From NCBI RefSeq assembly GCF_900187945.1, contig NZ_FYEH01000012.1, positions 1-64,000 of the forward strand: 64,000 bases of DNA, given 5' to 3'. Shown piece after piece: positions 54,720 to 63,405 of this stretch. The translations under genes were made by a program, and so were the position numbers. The notes under the pieces were generated by a model. The model had not been told where the DNA came from. It did no database searches and saw nothing but the letters and a program-made list of their open reading frames with translations. This DNA comes from Arboricoccus pini (lineage in GTDB: Bacteria; Pseudomonadota; Alphaproteobacteria; Geminicoccales; Geminicoccaceae). How positions within the stretch are numbered: position 1 is the stretch's first letter; each line of letters begins with the position of its first letter.

Positions 54720-56084
54720 GTGGCAGCGCGGCCAATGAAGCTCGGGCTCAACATCGTCGCCAACGGCGCGCATGCGGCCGGCTGGCGCCTCCCCGAGGCC
54801 AAGGCCGATGCTGCCCTGGATTTCGAGCTTTGGACAATGCTCGCGACTCGCGCCGAGACCGCCTGCCTGCATTTCATGTTCTGGGCCGATGGTGCTGCCA
54901 TCCGACACAATGCTCCTTCGCAAGAAGCCCTGGCCTATCTGGCCAGGATCGACGTCTGGGAGCCACTTACGGTAATCGGGGCGCTCGCCGCCCTCACCAA
55001 GCGACTGGGCTTCATTGCCAGCGTTTCGACCACCTTCAACGAGCCTTATCACGTCGCCCGCAAGCTGGCTTCGCTCGATCATATCTCCAAGGGACGCGTT
55101 GGCTGGAACGTGGTGACCTCCTGGAGCGAGCAGGAGGCACGGAATTTCGGTCGCGCAGCGCTCATGCCGCATGCCCAGCGCTATGCGCGGGCGGAGGAAT
55201 TTGTCGACGTCGTGACGGCGCTTTGGGACAGCTTCGAGGACGATGCCTTCATCCGCGACAAGGCGAGCGGTCGCTATTTCGATGCGGACAAGCTGCATCC
55301 GCCAGGCCATGCCGGCCGGCATTTCGCTGTCGAGGGCCCCCTCAACATTGCCCGGCCGGTGCAGGGCTACCCGATCATCGCCCAGGCGGGTTCGTCGGGA
55401 CCGGGCCAGGCGCTGGGGACACGGATCGCCGACATCATCTACACGGCACAAAAGGACAAAGCGGCAGCGGCGGCCTTTTATCGGGCGATCAAGGCGCAGG
55501 CGGCGAGCATCGGCCGTGATCCGGCCCGTGTGCTGGTCATGCCGGGCATCCTGCCCATCATCGGGGCCACGCGGCGCCAGGCCGCCGATCGCTTCGAAGC
55601 CTTGCAGGAACTCGTTCCGCCAGCCCTGGGCCTGCCGCTGCTCAAGGCCTCCTTCGGCGACCTTGCGGGTCTGGACCTGGACGGCCCGCTGCCCCCGCCT
55701 TTGCCGGAGAGCAACGCGCTCAAGAGCGAGCACGCGGCCCTCGTCAGGCTGGCCGCCGCCGAGGGCATGACGATCCGCAAGCTCTACCAGATCCTGGCCG
55801 GCGCCTCGGGCCATTACATCGTTCACGGCACCGCCAGCGACGTTGCCGACCGCATGCAGGACTGGTTCGAGGGTGAGGCCTGCGACGGCTTCAATCTGAT
55901 GCCGGCATGGCTGCCAGGCGCCGCCTTCGACCTCTTCGACCAGCTGGTACCAGAGTTGCAGCGGCGCGGCCTCGCACAGACCGCCTATGCCGGTGACGGC
56001 ACACTGCGTGGCAGCCTGGGCCTGCCTCGACCGCCCCATCGACGTCACCGCTCGAGCGCGCCTGGAGAAGATAGGAACGCATGA
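54720..56084 (+). CDS. FMN-dependent monooxygenase, NtaA/SnaA/DszA family
   Basis: Bacterial-luciferase-fold monooxygenase of 454 residues that uses reduced FMN from a separate reductase to oxidise an organic substrate (nitrilotriacetate, organosulfur compounds and similar in known members). The GTG at 54720 has AAGGGGGG seven bases upstream. Family marks: ALAALTKRLGFIASVSTTFN, ARKLASLDHISKGRVGWNVV and VQGYPIIAQAGSSGPGQALG. Its stop overlaps the carbonic-anhydrase-like gene start by four bases, so the two are co-translated. No flavin reductase gene is adjacent. The substrate is unknown. Confidence 0.88.
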   Translation: MAARPMKLGLNIVANGAHAAGWRLPEAKADAALDFELWTMLATRAETACLHFMFWADGAAIRHNAPSQEALAYLARIDVWEPLTVIGALAALTKRLGFIASVSTTFNEPYHVARKLASLDHISKGRVGWNVVTSWSEQEARNFGRAALMPHAQRYARAEEFVDVVTALWDSFEDDAFIRDKASGRYFDADKLHPPGHAGRHFAVEGPLNIARPVQGYPIIAQAGSSGPGQALGTRIADIIYTAQKDKAAAAAFYRAIKAQAASIGRDPARVLVMPGILPIIGATRRQAADRFEALQELVPPALGLPLLKASFGDLAGLDLDGPLPPPLPESNALKSEHAALVRLAAAEGMTIRKLYQILAGASGHYIVHGTASDVADRMQDWFEGEACDGFNLMPAWLPGAAFDLFDQLVPELQRRGLAQTAYAGDGTLRGSLGLPRPPHRRHRSSAPGEDRNA

Positions 56085-56608
56085 CCTGCTACACCCTTGA
56101 CGGCCACGCTCCCACCCTGCCGCCCGAGGGGCGCTACTGGATCGCTCCGGGCGCCCACCTGATCGGCAAGGTGATTCTCAAGGAAGATGTCAGTGTCTGG
56201 TTCAACGCCGTCCTGCGCGGCGACAACGAACCTTTGACCATTGGTGCACGCAGCAACGTCCAGGACAATGCCGTGCTGCATGCCGACTTGGGCTTTCCCC
56301 TGGAAATCGGAGAGGATTGCACGATCGGCCATGCGGCCATCCTGCATGGCTGTGTCATCGGCGAAGGCGCGCTGGTCGGCATGGGGGCCACAATCCTGAA
56401 TGGTACCCGGATCGGCAAGGGCTCGCTAATCGGCGCCAACGCGCTGGTCAAGGAAAAGAGCGAATTCCCCGACTTCGCCCTGATCGTCGGCTCGCCCGCC
56501 CGCCTCGTGCGGATTCTCGATCCCGAGGACGCGGCACGGATAAAAGCCGGAGCTGCCCACTACGTCGCCAACTGGCAACGCTTCGCCAACGGACTGAAGC
56601 CGGCCTGA
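56081..56608 (+). CDS. Gamma carbonic anhydrase-like hexapeptide protein
   Basis: Left-handed beta-helix protein of 175 residues in the YrdA/gamma-carbonic anhydrase family. Hexapeptide repeats run through SVWFNAVLRGDNEPLTIGAR, NVQDNAVLHADLGFPLEIGE and TIGHAAILHGCVIGEGALVG. His residues in LHAD, IGHAAILHG match the zinc-binding positions, and RGD is conserved. Many such proteins have weak or no carbonic anhydrase activity, so the role is uncertain. It overlaps the monooxygenase gene by four bases. Confidence 0.9.
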   Translation: MTCYTLDGHAPTLPPEGRYWIAPGAHLIGKVILKEDVSVWFNAVLRGDNEPLTIGARSNVQDNAVLHADLGFPLEIGEDCTIGHAAILHGCVIGEGALVGMGATILNGTRIGKGSLIGANALVKEKSEFPDFALIVGSPARLVRILDPEDAARIKAGAAHYVANWQRFANGLKPA

Positions 56609-56669
56609 AGGTGACATGGCGTACTCGGCGGGATCCCGCTTGACAGGCCGCGATCGGCGGTTCAGCATC

Positions 56670-56710
56670 TGTGCAAATGTTCGGACCATGAAGTTTTGTG
56701 CAAAGGTTCG
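56670..56710 (+). promoter_or_regulatory. Direct-repeat operator of the SorC regulator
   Basis: Two direct repeats, TGTGCAAATGTTCG (56670-56683) and TGTGCAAAGGTTCG (56697-56710), match at 13 of 14 bases and start 27 bases apart, just upstream of the SorC-type gene. SorC/DeoR-like sugar regulators bind such AT-cored sites. A weaker relative (TGTG, seven bases, TTCGAC) lies at 57725-57741 before the binding-protein gene. Confidence 0.55.
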
Positions 56711-56742
56711 ACGCCCGATCAGGGGCAGGAAAGCAGTGGCGC

Positions 56743-57717
56743 ATGGAACGCGAGGAAACTGACCTAGCGGCGCGCGCAGCCTGGTTGTCCTACGTGGGCG
56801 AAATGACGCAGGAGGCGATCGCCGCCCGATTGCGGGTCTCGCGCATCAAGGTCACCCGGTTGATAGCTCAGGCTCAACGCCTGGGGCTTGTGCGCGTCTT
56901 CGTCGATGGCGAGATCACCCATTGCCTTGCCCTGGAGAACGCCATCACCGCAGCCTTCGGGCTCGAATTCTGCTCGGTGGCCCCCGATCTTGGCGAGGAT
57001 GGCATCCCGCTGAAGGCACTGGCCAGCGCGGGCGCCCGCTACCTCATGGGCGCCCTTGACGGCTCACGGACGATCGGGCTCGGGCATGGACGCACGCTTG
57101 CCGCCATGGTTGAAAGCCTGCCGCGCCAGCTCCGCCCCGATATCCGATTCGTCTCCCTCTTGGGGTCCTTGACCCGCAAAGCTGCCGCCCATCCCTTCGA
57201 TGTCATCCACAAGATCAGCGAGATTACCGGCGGCGAGGGCTATTTCGTCCCAGCGCCTTTCTTTTCCGACAGTCGCGAGGACCGCGACGTTTTCATCGCC
57301 CAGCGCAGCGTCGCCACCGTTTTCGCGATGGCGGCCGCGGCCGATCTCTACCTCGTCGGTGTGGGCGACGTGGGTCCAGGTTCGCAATTGTTGGCCACGG
57401 GCATGATCACGCCATCGGAGCAGCGCGCGATCGTCCGGGCTGGGGGTGTCGGCGAGGTGCTGGGCACGTTCGTCGACGCCAATGGCCGCAAACTGTCGAT
57501 CGAGCTCAATGAGCGCTCGGTTGCTGTCGATCTCGAGATTTTGCGCGGCAAGGAGGCCCTGCTCGTCGCGGGCGGCGAACAAAAGGCCCAGGCTATTGCC
57601 GCAGTACTACGGACCGGAATCTTCAAGGGCCTGATCGTCGACGAGAGAACCGCTGCCAGCCTGACGGAGGGGGCGACGATCGACACCCAGATGGAAAGGA
57701 AAAGAAAAGCGGGCTAG
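56743..57717 (+). CDS. SorC-family transcriptional regulator of polyol operon
   Basis: Sugar-responsive regulator of 324 residues from the Met at 56743; the longer frame to 56698 would start inside the repeated operator. The N-terminal helix-turn-helix reads YVGEMTQEAIAARLRVSRIK followed by VTRLIAQAQRLGLVRVF, as in SorC, DeoR of Bacillus and the erythritol regulator EryD. The C-terminal sugar-binding domain has IGLGHGRTLAAM and LYLVGVGDVGPGSQL. It leads the polyol transport operon and probably represses it and itself until a polyol or its phosphate binds. Confidence 0.88.
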   Translation: MEREETDLAARAAWLSYVGEMTQEAIAARLRVSRIKVTRLIAQAQRLGLVRVFVDGEITHCLALENAITAAFGLEFCSVAPDLGEDGIPLKALASAGARYLMGALDGSRTIGLGHGRTLAAMVESLPRQLRPDIRFVSLLGSLTRKAAAHPFDVIHKISEITGGEGYFVPAPFFSDSREDRDVFIAQRSVATVFAMAAAADLYLVGVGDVGPGSQLLATGMITPSEQRAIVRAGGVGEVLGTFVDANGRKLSIELNERSVAVDLEILRGKEALLVAGGEQKAQAIAAVLRTGIFKGLIVDERTAASLTEGATIDTQMERKRKAG

Positions 57718-57766
57718 AGCCGATTGTGGTAGTCATTCGACAATAAAAAAGATCAGGGACAAAATA

Positions 57767-59206
57767 ATGCATGAAAAAGCCAAGGATGCGGTCGCATCCT
57801 TCGTCGCCGGCAGGACGAGCCGCCGGGAACTGTTCGGCTACGGCGCCAAACTCGGGCTTGGCGCCGCCACAATGGGCTTTCTATTGAACGAGGCGCAGAC
57901 GACCGCTCAGGCCGCCGACTTCGACTGGCAGTATTACAAGGGAAAGACTGTCAATCTGCTCTTGAACAAGCATCCCTATGCCGATGCAATCATCGCCGAT
58001 CTGGAAAATTTCAAGAAACTGACCGGCATGGACGTCAAATACGACGTCTTTCCCGAAGACGTCTATTTCGACAAGATCACAGCCGCACTGTCGTCGGGCT
58101 CAACGCAGTACGATGCCTTCATGACGGGCGCCTACCAGACATGGCAATATGGCCCGGCCGGCTGGCTCGAAGACCTGAACGAATATATAAAAGACCCTAA
58201 ATGGACGAATCCCGCCTATGCATGGGATGATGTCCTGCCCAATCTTAAAGCCTCCACTTCATGGTCAGGCGTACCGGGCGCGGCGCTTGGCGGCGAGGGC
58301 GCGAAGCAGTGGGCCGTTCCTCTGGCCTTCGAACTGAACTCGATCACCTATAACAAACGGATCTTCGACAAGGCCAAGGTTGAGCCCGCCAAGAACCTGC
58401 CGGAACTGGTCGAAATCGCCGCCAAGATCCAGGGCTCGGGTCAGAACGTCTATGGCATCGGGACGCGTGGCTCGCGCAGCTGGGCTACGATCCATCCAGG
58501 CTATCTCTCGGCCTTCGCCAATTACGGCGGCAAGGATTTCGAAGTCGCCGACGGTAAGCTCAAGGCCGCGATGAACAGTGCGGCTGGCAAGGAGATGACA
58601 GCACTCTGGGTCGACATGATCAAGTCGAGCGGCCCCCGCAACTGGTCGACCTATACCTGGTACCAGGTGGGCACCGATCTTGGGGCCGGCGCCTCGGGCA
58701 TGATCTATGATGCCGATGTGCTCGGCTACTTCATGAATGGCGGCGACAACAAGGAAGCGGGCAACCTTGCCTTTTCGGCCTTTGCGCCCAATCCCAAGGG
58801 AAGTTCCCCTACCCCCAATGTCTGGATCTGGTCGCTCGCCTTGAATTCTTATTCAAGCCAGAAGGGGCCAGCCTGGTGGTTCGTACAATGGGCCACCGGC
58901 ACCGAGCATGGCCTCTTCGGCGCGCAAAAGATGGATCTGGTCAACCCTGTCCGCAACAAGATCTGGCAGGATGAGACCTTCCGCGCCCGCATCGCCAAGA
59001 GCTACCCGGGCTATCTTGAACAGTATGCGGCCTCGTCGCCGGGATCGAAGATCTACTTCACGCCACAGCCCCTGTTCTTCAACCTGACCACAGAATGGGC
59101 AGCTTCGCTGCAGCGGATGGTGGCGGGCGAGCTTCCGGTGAGCGAGGGCCTGGATGAGTTGGCCGCCAATGTCGACAACCAGCTCAAGCAAGCCGGGCTG
59201 GGCTGA
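57767..59206 (+). CDS. Tat-exported ABC sugar/polyol-binding protein
   Basis: Periplasmic binding protein of the extracellular solute-binding family 1, 479 residues. The leader has a twin-arginine motif (TSRRELFG) and a hydrophobic core (LGLGAATMGFLL), so export is probably by Tat, followed by cleavage near AQAADF. YDAFMTGAYQTWQYGPAGWL and VPLAFELNSITYNKRIFDKA are typical sugar/polyol-binding features. An AGGGAC ribosome site precedes the ATG. It precedes two MalFG-like permeases and two ATPases; with an EryA-like kinase downstream, a polyol is the likely ligand. Confidence 0.9.
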   Translation: MHEKAKDAVASFVAGRTSRRELFGYGAKLGLGAATMGFLLNEAQTTAQAADFDWQYYKGKTVNLLLNKHPYADAIIADLENFKKLTGMDVKYDVFPEDVYFDKITAALSSGSTQYDAFMTGAYQTWQYGPAGWLEDLNEYIKDPKWTNPAYAWDDVLPNLKASTSWSGVPGAALGGEGAKQWAVPLAFELNSITYNKRIFDKAKVEPAKNLPELVEIAAKIQGSGQNVYGIGTRGSRSWATIHPGYLSAFANYGGKDFEVADGKLKAAMNSAAGKEMTALWVDMIKSSGPRNWSTYTWYQVGTDLGAGASGMIYDADVLGYFMNGGDNKEAGNLAFSAFAPNPKGSSPTPNVWIWSLALNSYSSQKGPAWWFVQWATGTEHGLFGAQKMDLVNPVRNKIWQDETFRARIAKSYPGYLEQYAASSPGSKIYFTPQPLFFNLTTEWAASLQRMVAGELPVSEGLDELAANVDNQLKQAGLG

Positions 59207-59337
59207 AGGCGACCCGGTGGACGCCCACCTTTGACCACGAGCGTCCGCCGGCCCTCCCGTCTCACCGCATTTTCAGATCCTCGGGTTCGCCTGACCTGAA
59301 GATGTTCCAGCCGTCGCAACGATCAGGGCAGCCAATC

Positions 59338-60264
59338 ATGGCCACCGCGACCCTCAAGGGCAGACCGACGCTGACGCGTCGTCCCGCCCGACACCGCCTT
59401 CTTCCCTATCTATTGAGCCTGCCAGCGCTCCTTGTCTGCATCGGCATCCTCGTGCCGTTCGCGACGGCGGTCGCCTACTCGCTGCAGCGCTACAATTCCT
59501 CGCTGCCCTATCTGCGAAAATGGATCTGGTGGGGCAATTACCAGACCTTCCTTACCGACAGCGCTTTTTGGAACACCGTCTACGTTTCCTTGAGCTACAC
59601 GATCTGGACCGTCGGCATCGAGCTCTTGCTCGGCCTGGCGATCGCCCTTCTTTTGCAACGGACGACCCGTTTCAACAACGCCGCGGCAATCGCCTGCCTG
59701 CTTCCCTTGATGATCGCCCCGGCTCTGGCCGCCTTGATGTGGAAGCTGATGACCAATCCCGATTTCGGGATTCTCAGCTATCTGGTCGGTCTCATCGGCC
59801 TCAGCGACTTCCGCTGGGCCTCCTCGCCCAGCACCGCCATGTTCACCGTCGTGCTCATCGATGTCTGGGTCTACACGCCCTTCATCATGATCCTCCTCCT
59901 GGCCGGCTTGCGCGCTCTGCCGCGCCAACCCTTCGAGGCAGCCGAGCTCGACGGCGTGCCGGCCAGCTTCGTCTTCTTTCGCATCACCCTGCCCATGCTG
60001 ATGCCCTATATCCTGACAGCGGTGCTCTTTCGCCTGCTGGATGCGATCCAACAGTTCGACATCGTCTACGCCATGACGCAGGGCGGGCCCGGTGACAGGC
60101 TCATGGTCTTTCAGGTCCAGGCCTATCTCGAACGCTTCCAATATCTGAATGTCGGCCGCTCTGCCGCCTTCCTGATGGTCCTTTGGCTCATCACCTTCAT
60201 TCTCTCCAATCTCTTCATCAAAAACTGGCTACGCCTGCGCGAGCGCGCCAGAGGAGCCGTATGA
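59338..60264 (+). CDS. ABC sugar permease, MalF/UgpA type
   Basis: Inner-membrane permease of 308 residues from the Met at 59338 (the frame is open to 59302). About six helices, beginning LLPYLLSLPALLVCIGILVP. The coupling motif is RQPFEAAELDGVPASFVFFR, the EAA loop of binding-protein-dependent permeases. Its stop overlaps the next permease start (ATGATG). It pairs with that permease as channel. Confidence 0.92.
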   Translation: MATATLKGRPTLTRRPARHRLLPYLLSLPALLVCIGILVPFATAVAYSLQRYNSSLPYLRKWIWWGNYQTFLTDSAFWNTVYVSLSYTIWTVGIELLLGLAIALLLQRTTRFNNAAAIACLLPLMIAPALAALMWKLMTNPDFGILSYLVGLIGLSDFRWASSPSTAMFTVVLIDVWVYTPFIMILLLAGLRALPRQPFEAAELDGVPASFVFFRITLPMLMPYILTAVLFRLLDAIQQFDIVYAMTQGGPGDRLMVFQVQAYLERFQYLNVGRSAAFLMVLWLITFILSNLFIKNWLRLRERARGAV

Positions 60265-61121
60265 TGGCCAGCAAGATCAGCGGCGGTGCCGTGCTGCGGG
60301 CGGCGGCGCGAATCATCGTTCTTCTGTTCTTTCTCTTTCCGATCTTCTGGGTCTTCCTGATGTCTTTTCAGACGAACCAGCAGATTCTTCGCATTCCCCC
60401 CTCGATCTTCTTTACGCCAACGCTCGAGAACTACACGGCCCTCTTCTCCGGCAGGCTGCAGACGGCCTCGGGTTCGCTCGACATCGCGTTCATAAAAAAT
60501 CTTCTGAACAGCATCATCCTCTCAAGCTGCTCGGTCCTGATCGCGCTCATCCTGGGCGTGCCCGCGGCCTATGCCTTCGCCCGCTTCAAGTTCCGCCTGG
60601 GCGAAAACATTGCCTTCACGCTCCTTTCCTTCCGCTTCGCGCCGCCGTTGCTCGTCCTGGTCCCGCTGGTCGCCTATTTCCAGATGATCGGTCTGTCCGA
60701 CACCTATATCGGACTCATCTGGGTCTATCAGTTGATCTGCCTGCCGCTCATTCTCTGGATCGTGCGCGGCTATTTCGAGGATATCAGTCCCGACATCGAG
60801 CATGCTTATCGCGTCGATGGTCACTCCTGGGCCAAGACCTTCTTCAAGATCGCCATTCCCCTGGCTCGGCCCGGCATCGCCGCCGCAGCGCTGCTGTCGT
60901 TCATCTTCGCTTGGAATAATTTCGTCTTTGCCTTGATCCTGGCCTCCGCCGACAAACAGCCGGTGACCGTCGGGGCCCTGGCCTTCGTGACCTCGGCCGG
61001 CATCCAGTACGGCATCATCGCCGCTGCCATTGTCCTTTCGGTCACCCCGACCCTTCTCCTTGCCCTCTATGCCCAGCGCTACCTTGTCGAAGGCCTGTCG
61101 CTTGGCGCCGTGAAAGGCTGA
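60261..61121 (+). CDS. ABC sugar permease, MalG/UgpE type
   Basis: Second permease, 286 residues, start at the overlapping ATG at 60261; the open frame from 60183 reads through the first permease. IIVLLFFLFPIFWVFLMSFQ is helix 1, and EHAYRVDGHSWAKTFFKIAI is the coupling EAA loop. It ends four bases before the first ATPase gene. Confidence 0.92.
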   Translation: MMASKISGGAVLRAAARIIVLLFFLFPIFWVFLMSFQTNQQILRIPPSIFFTPTLENYTALFSGRLQTASGSLDIAFIKNLLNSIILSSCSVLIALILGVPAAYAFARFKFRLGENIAFTLLSFRFAPPLLVLVPLVAYFQMIGLSDTYIGLIWVYQLICLPLILWIVRGYFEDISPDIEHAYRVDGHSWAKTFFKIAIPLARPGIAAAALLSFIFAWNNFVFALILASADKQPVTVGALAFVTSAGIQYGIIAAAIVLSVTPTLLLALYAQRYLVEGLSLGAVKG

Positions 61122-61125
61122 TGTC

Positions 61126-62244
61126 ATGACAAGGCTCGAGATAAGAAACCTTTCCAAGAGCTTCGGCTCGCTTAGGCTCTTCCACGATGTCGGCTTTGCG
61201 GTAGCGGCCGGCGAGACGCTGGCCCTGGCGGGACCATCGGGTGGAGGCAAAACGATCCTTCTTCGGCTGATCGCCGGCATCATGGAGCCCGACGAAGGCT
61301 CGATCCTGATCGACGGCAAGGACGTGGGTGGCGTTGGTCCGGAGGCGCGCGATGTCGGCGTCGCCTTCCAGAATTTCGCTCTCTACCCGCATATGACCGC
61401 TTTTGAGAATATCGCGAGCCCGCTCCGAGCGCGCGGCACCGAGACGGCCCGCGTGAAGGAACGCGTGACCGAAGTCGCAGCCCTGCTCAAGATCGACCAT
61501 GTGCTGGAAAATCAGCCGCGCGAACTCTCCAACGGCCAAAAGCAACGCACCGCCCTGGCTCGAGCCTTGATCCGCCGGCCAAAAGTACTTCTCCTCGACG
61601 ACCCCTTGCGCAATGTCGACGCCAAACTGCGCTACGAAATGCGGCTCGAGCTGCCGCGCCTCCTGGCCGTCGCCGACTGCGCTGCCATCTATGTGACCCA
61701 GGATTATCGCGAGGCGATGGGCCTCGGGGACCTGGTCGGCATTCTCCGGGCGGGACGCTTCGAACAGATCGCCCCGCCAGCCGAGATCTATACGCGTCCG
61801 CGCTCCGTCGAGATCGCCCGGCTTTTCGGAGATCCGACGATCAACCTCCTGCCCTGCCGCCCGGAGAGAACGGCGGAGGGCCTGCAGGTTGAAATTTTCG
61901 GCCGGCCGATGCCATTGCCCTTGCATTTCGCTGCAGCCGAGGGGCGGGATTGCCTGATCGGTGTGCGCCCGGAGCATGTAAGCGTCGGCCTACAGAATGG
62001 TCCGGGCTCGCTGCCCTTCGAGCTCAACGCGGTAACTCCCTTGAACGTCAGGGCCGTCCTCTTCCTGCGCGACGCGGCCGGCACCGAGTTGCTGGCCACA
62101 TGTCCCGAAGACGATGCCCTGGCCTTCGGTCGCGGCCACCATCGAGTCTTTGTCACGATCGACACCTCTAGGGCCCTGCTCTTTGACCGCGAAAATGGTC
62201 AGACTCTAGCCTTGCCTGCCGCCGCACAGCCGCTTGCCGCCTGA
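61126..62244 (+). CDS. ABC ATPase, MalK/UgpC-like, degenerate catalytic residues
   Basis: Nucleotide-binding subunit of 372 residues with a C-terminal OB-type regulatory domain. Walker A (GPSGGGKT) and the Q-loop (VAFQNFALYPHM) are intact. The Walker B end reads LLLDDPLRNVD, so Asp replaces the catalytic Glu. The switch region reads VTQDYREAM, so Gln replaces the switch His. The signature is LSNGQKQR rather than LSGGQ. It should therefore bind but poorly hydrolyse ATP and act in a heterodimer with the next ATPase. The two-ATPase layout recalls rhizobial GlpST glycerol importers. Confidence 0.88.
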   Translation: MTRLEIRNLSKSFGSLRLFHDVGFAVAAGETLALAGPSGGGKTILLRLIAGIMEPDEGSILIDGKDVGGVGPEARDVGVAFQNFALYPHMTAFENIASPLRARGTETARVKERVTEVAALLKIDHVLENQPRELSNGQKQRTALARALIRRPKVLLLDDPLRNVDAKLRYEMRLELPRLLAVADCAAIYVTQDYREAMGLGDLVGILRAGRFEQIAPPAEIYTRPRSVEIARLFGDPTINLLPCRPERTAEGLQVEIFGRPMPLPLHFAAAEGRDCLIGVRPEHVSVGLQNGPGSLPFELNAVTPLNVRAVLFLRDAAGTELLATCPEDDALAFGRGHHRVFVTIDTSRALLFDRENGQTLALPAAAQPLAA

Positions 62245-62256
62245 AGGAGCTCCATC

Positions 62257-63393
62257 ATGGCGACTCTGGTCCTCGACCACCTGAACAAGATCTACAAGCC
62301 GCGCGGACGGGCGCCGGTAAAGGCGGTCGACGATGTCAATCTTGCCAGCGCGGATGGCGAGATCATCGGCCTTCTAGGTTCCTCGGGCTGCGGCAAGACC
62401 TCGACGCTGCGCATGATCGCCGGCTTTGAGGATGTCAGCAGCGGAACCATCAGGATCGGGGAGCAGCCGATCCAGCAGACCGCGCCGGCCAGGCGCGGCG
62501 TGGCGATGGCATTCGAAGGCTATGCGCTCTATCCACCTTTGAAGATCGAGGACAATATCGGCTTCGCGTTGCTTCGCCAGCGCATGCCGCGCGCAGAGGT
62601 CAGGAAGCGTGTTCGCGACATAGCCGAACTTTTGGAGATCCAGCCGATCCTGGAGCGCTATCCGCCGACGATCTCGGCCGGCCAGCAGCAGCGCGCCAGC
62701 CTCGCCAGAGCACTCGTTCGCCGGGCACCCGTCTCCCTACTGGACGAGCCCATGTCGCAACTCGAGCCGCAGCTTCGCGCTATCCTGCGCGCGCGCATTA
62801 AGGATTATCTAGCCGCCCACCAGATGACCACGGTGTTCGTCACCCACGACCAGACCGAGGCCATAGCGCTGGCCGACCGGATCGCGGTTATGGAAAAAGG
62901 GGTGCTGCAGCAATTCGCCAGTCCCGCCGAACTGAAGGAACGCCCGGCCAATCTCTTCGTCGCCAGCTTCATCGGCGAGCCGCCGATGAACGTCGTTCAG
63001 GCGGAGATAGGCACCACGCGTGGCGCGCGCGTCGTCCAGCTCTTCGATCGTGCCGGAGAGCCCTCTTTCACCCTGCCGATCGGCGGCCTTGGCCAGGACC
63101 AGATTCCGCTCGCACCTGGCAAGGTCATCCTCGGCATCCGCCCGCACCGCATCACCCTTGCGGACCAAGGTCTGCAGGGCCGGATCCAGTCGAACCAGTG
63201 GCTGGGCGACCAGACGCATCTCCTGATCGAGGTGAACGGAATCCCTCTTACCGTCGTCACGCACAGGCGGATCCCGGGCCGGATCGGCGATAATCTTGCC
63301 ATCGAGATCCCACCGCGGGCCCTTCATCTCTTCGAGCCCGCGAGCGGCAGGGCCCTCCTGCATGGCGGCGACGCCGTCCGCGCCGCCGCTTGA
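62257..63393 (+). CDS. ABC ATPase, MalK/UgpC-like, partner subunit
   Basis: Second nucleotide-binding subunit, 378 residues, 12 bases after the first, with GAAGGAG upstream. Walker A GSSGCGKTST, Walker B SLLDEPMSQLE (Glu present) and switch His (VTHDQTEAIAL) are intact, so it carries the working catalytic residues. Its signature is ISAGQQQR and the Q-loop Gln is Glu (MAFEGYALYP). The D-loop SQLE differs from SNLD. Together with the preceding subunit it would form one canonical and one weak ATP site. A C-terminal regulatory domain follows (about 240-370). Confidence 0.9.
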   Translation: MATLVLDHLNKIYKPRGRAPVKAVDDVNLASADGEIIGLLGSSGCGKTSTLRMIAGFEDVSSGTIRIGEQPIQQTAPARRGVAMAFEGYALYPPLKIEDNIGFALLRQRMPRAEVRKRVRDIAELLEIQPILERYPPTISAGQQQRASLARALVRRAPVSLLDEPMSQLEPQLRAILRARIKDYLAAHQMTTVFVTHDQTEAIALADRIAVMEKGVLQQFASPAELKERPANLFVASFIGEPPMNVVQAEIGTTRGARVVQLFDRAGEPSFTLPIGGLGQDQIPLAPGKVILGIRPHRITLADQGLQGRIQSNQWLGDQTHLLIEVNGIPLTVVTHRRIPGRIGDNLAIEIPPRALHLFEPASGRALLHGGDAVRAAA

Positions 63394-63405
63394 GGAGCCG
63401 ACGCC

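Noticed and set aside
54366-56048. 560-residue open frame on the minus strand
   Set aside because: Antisense to tssG and the FMN-dependent monooxygenase; no domain recognised.
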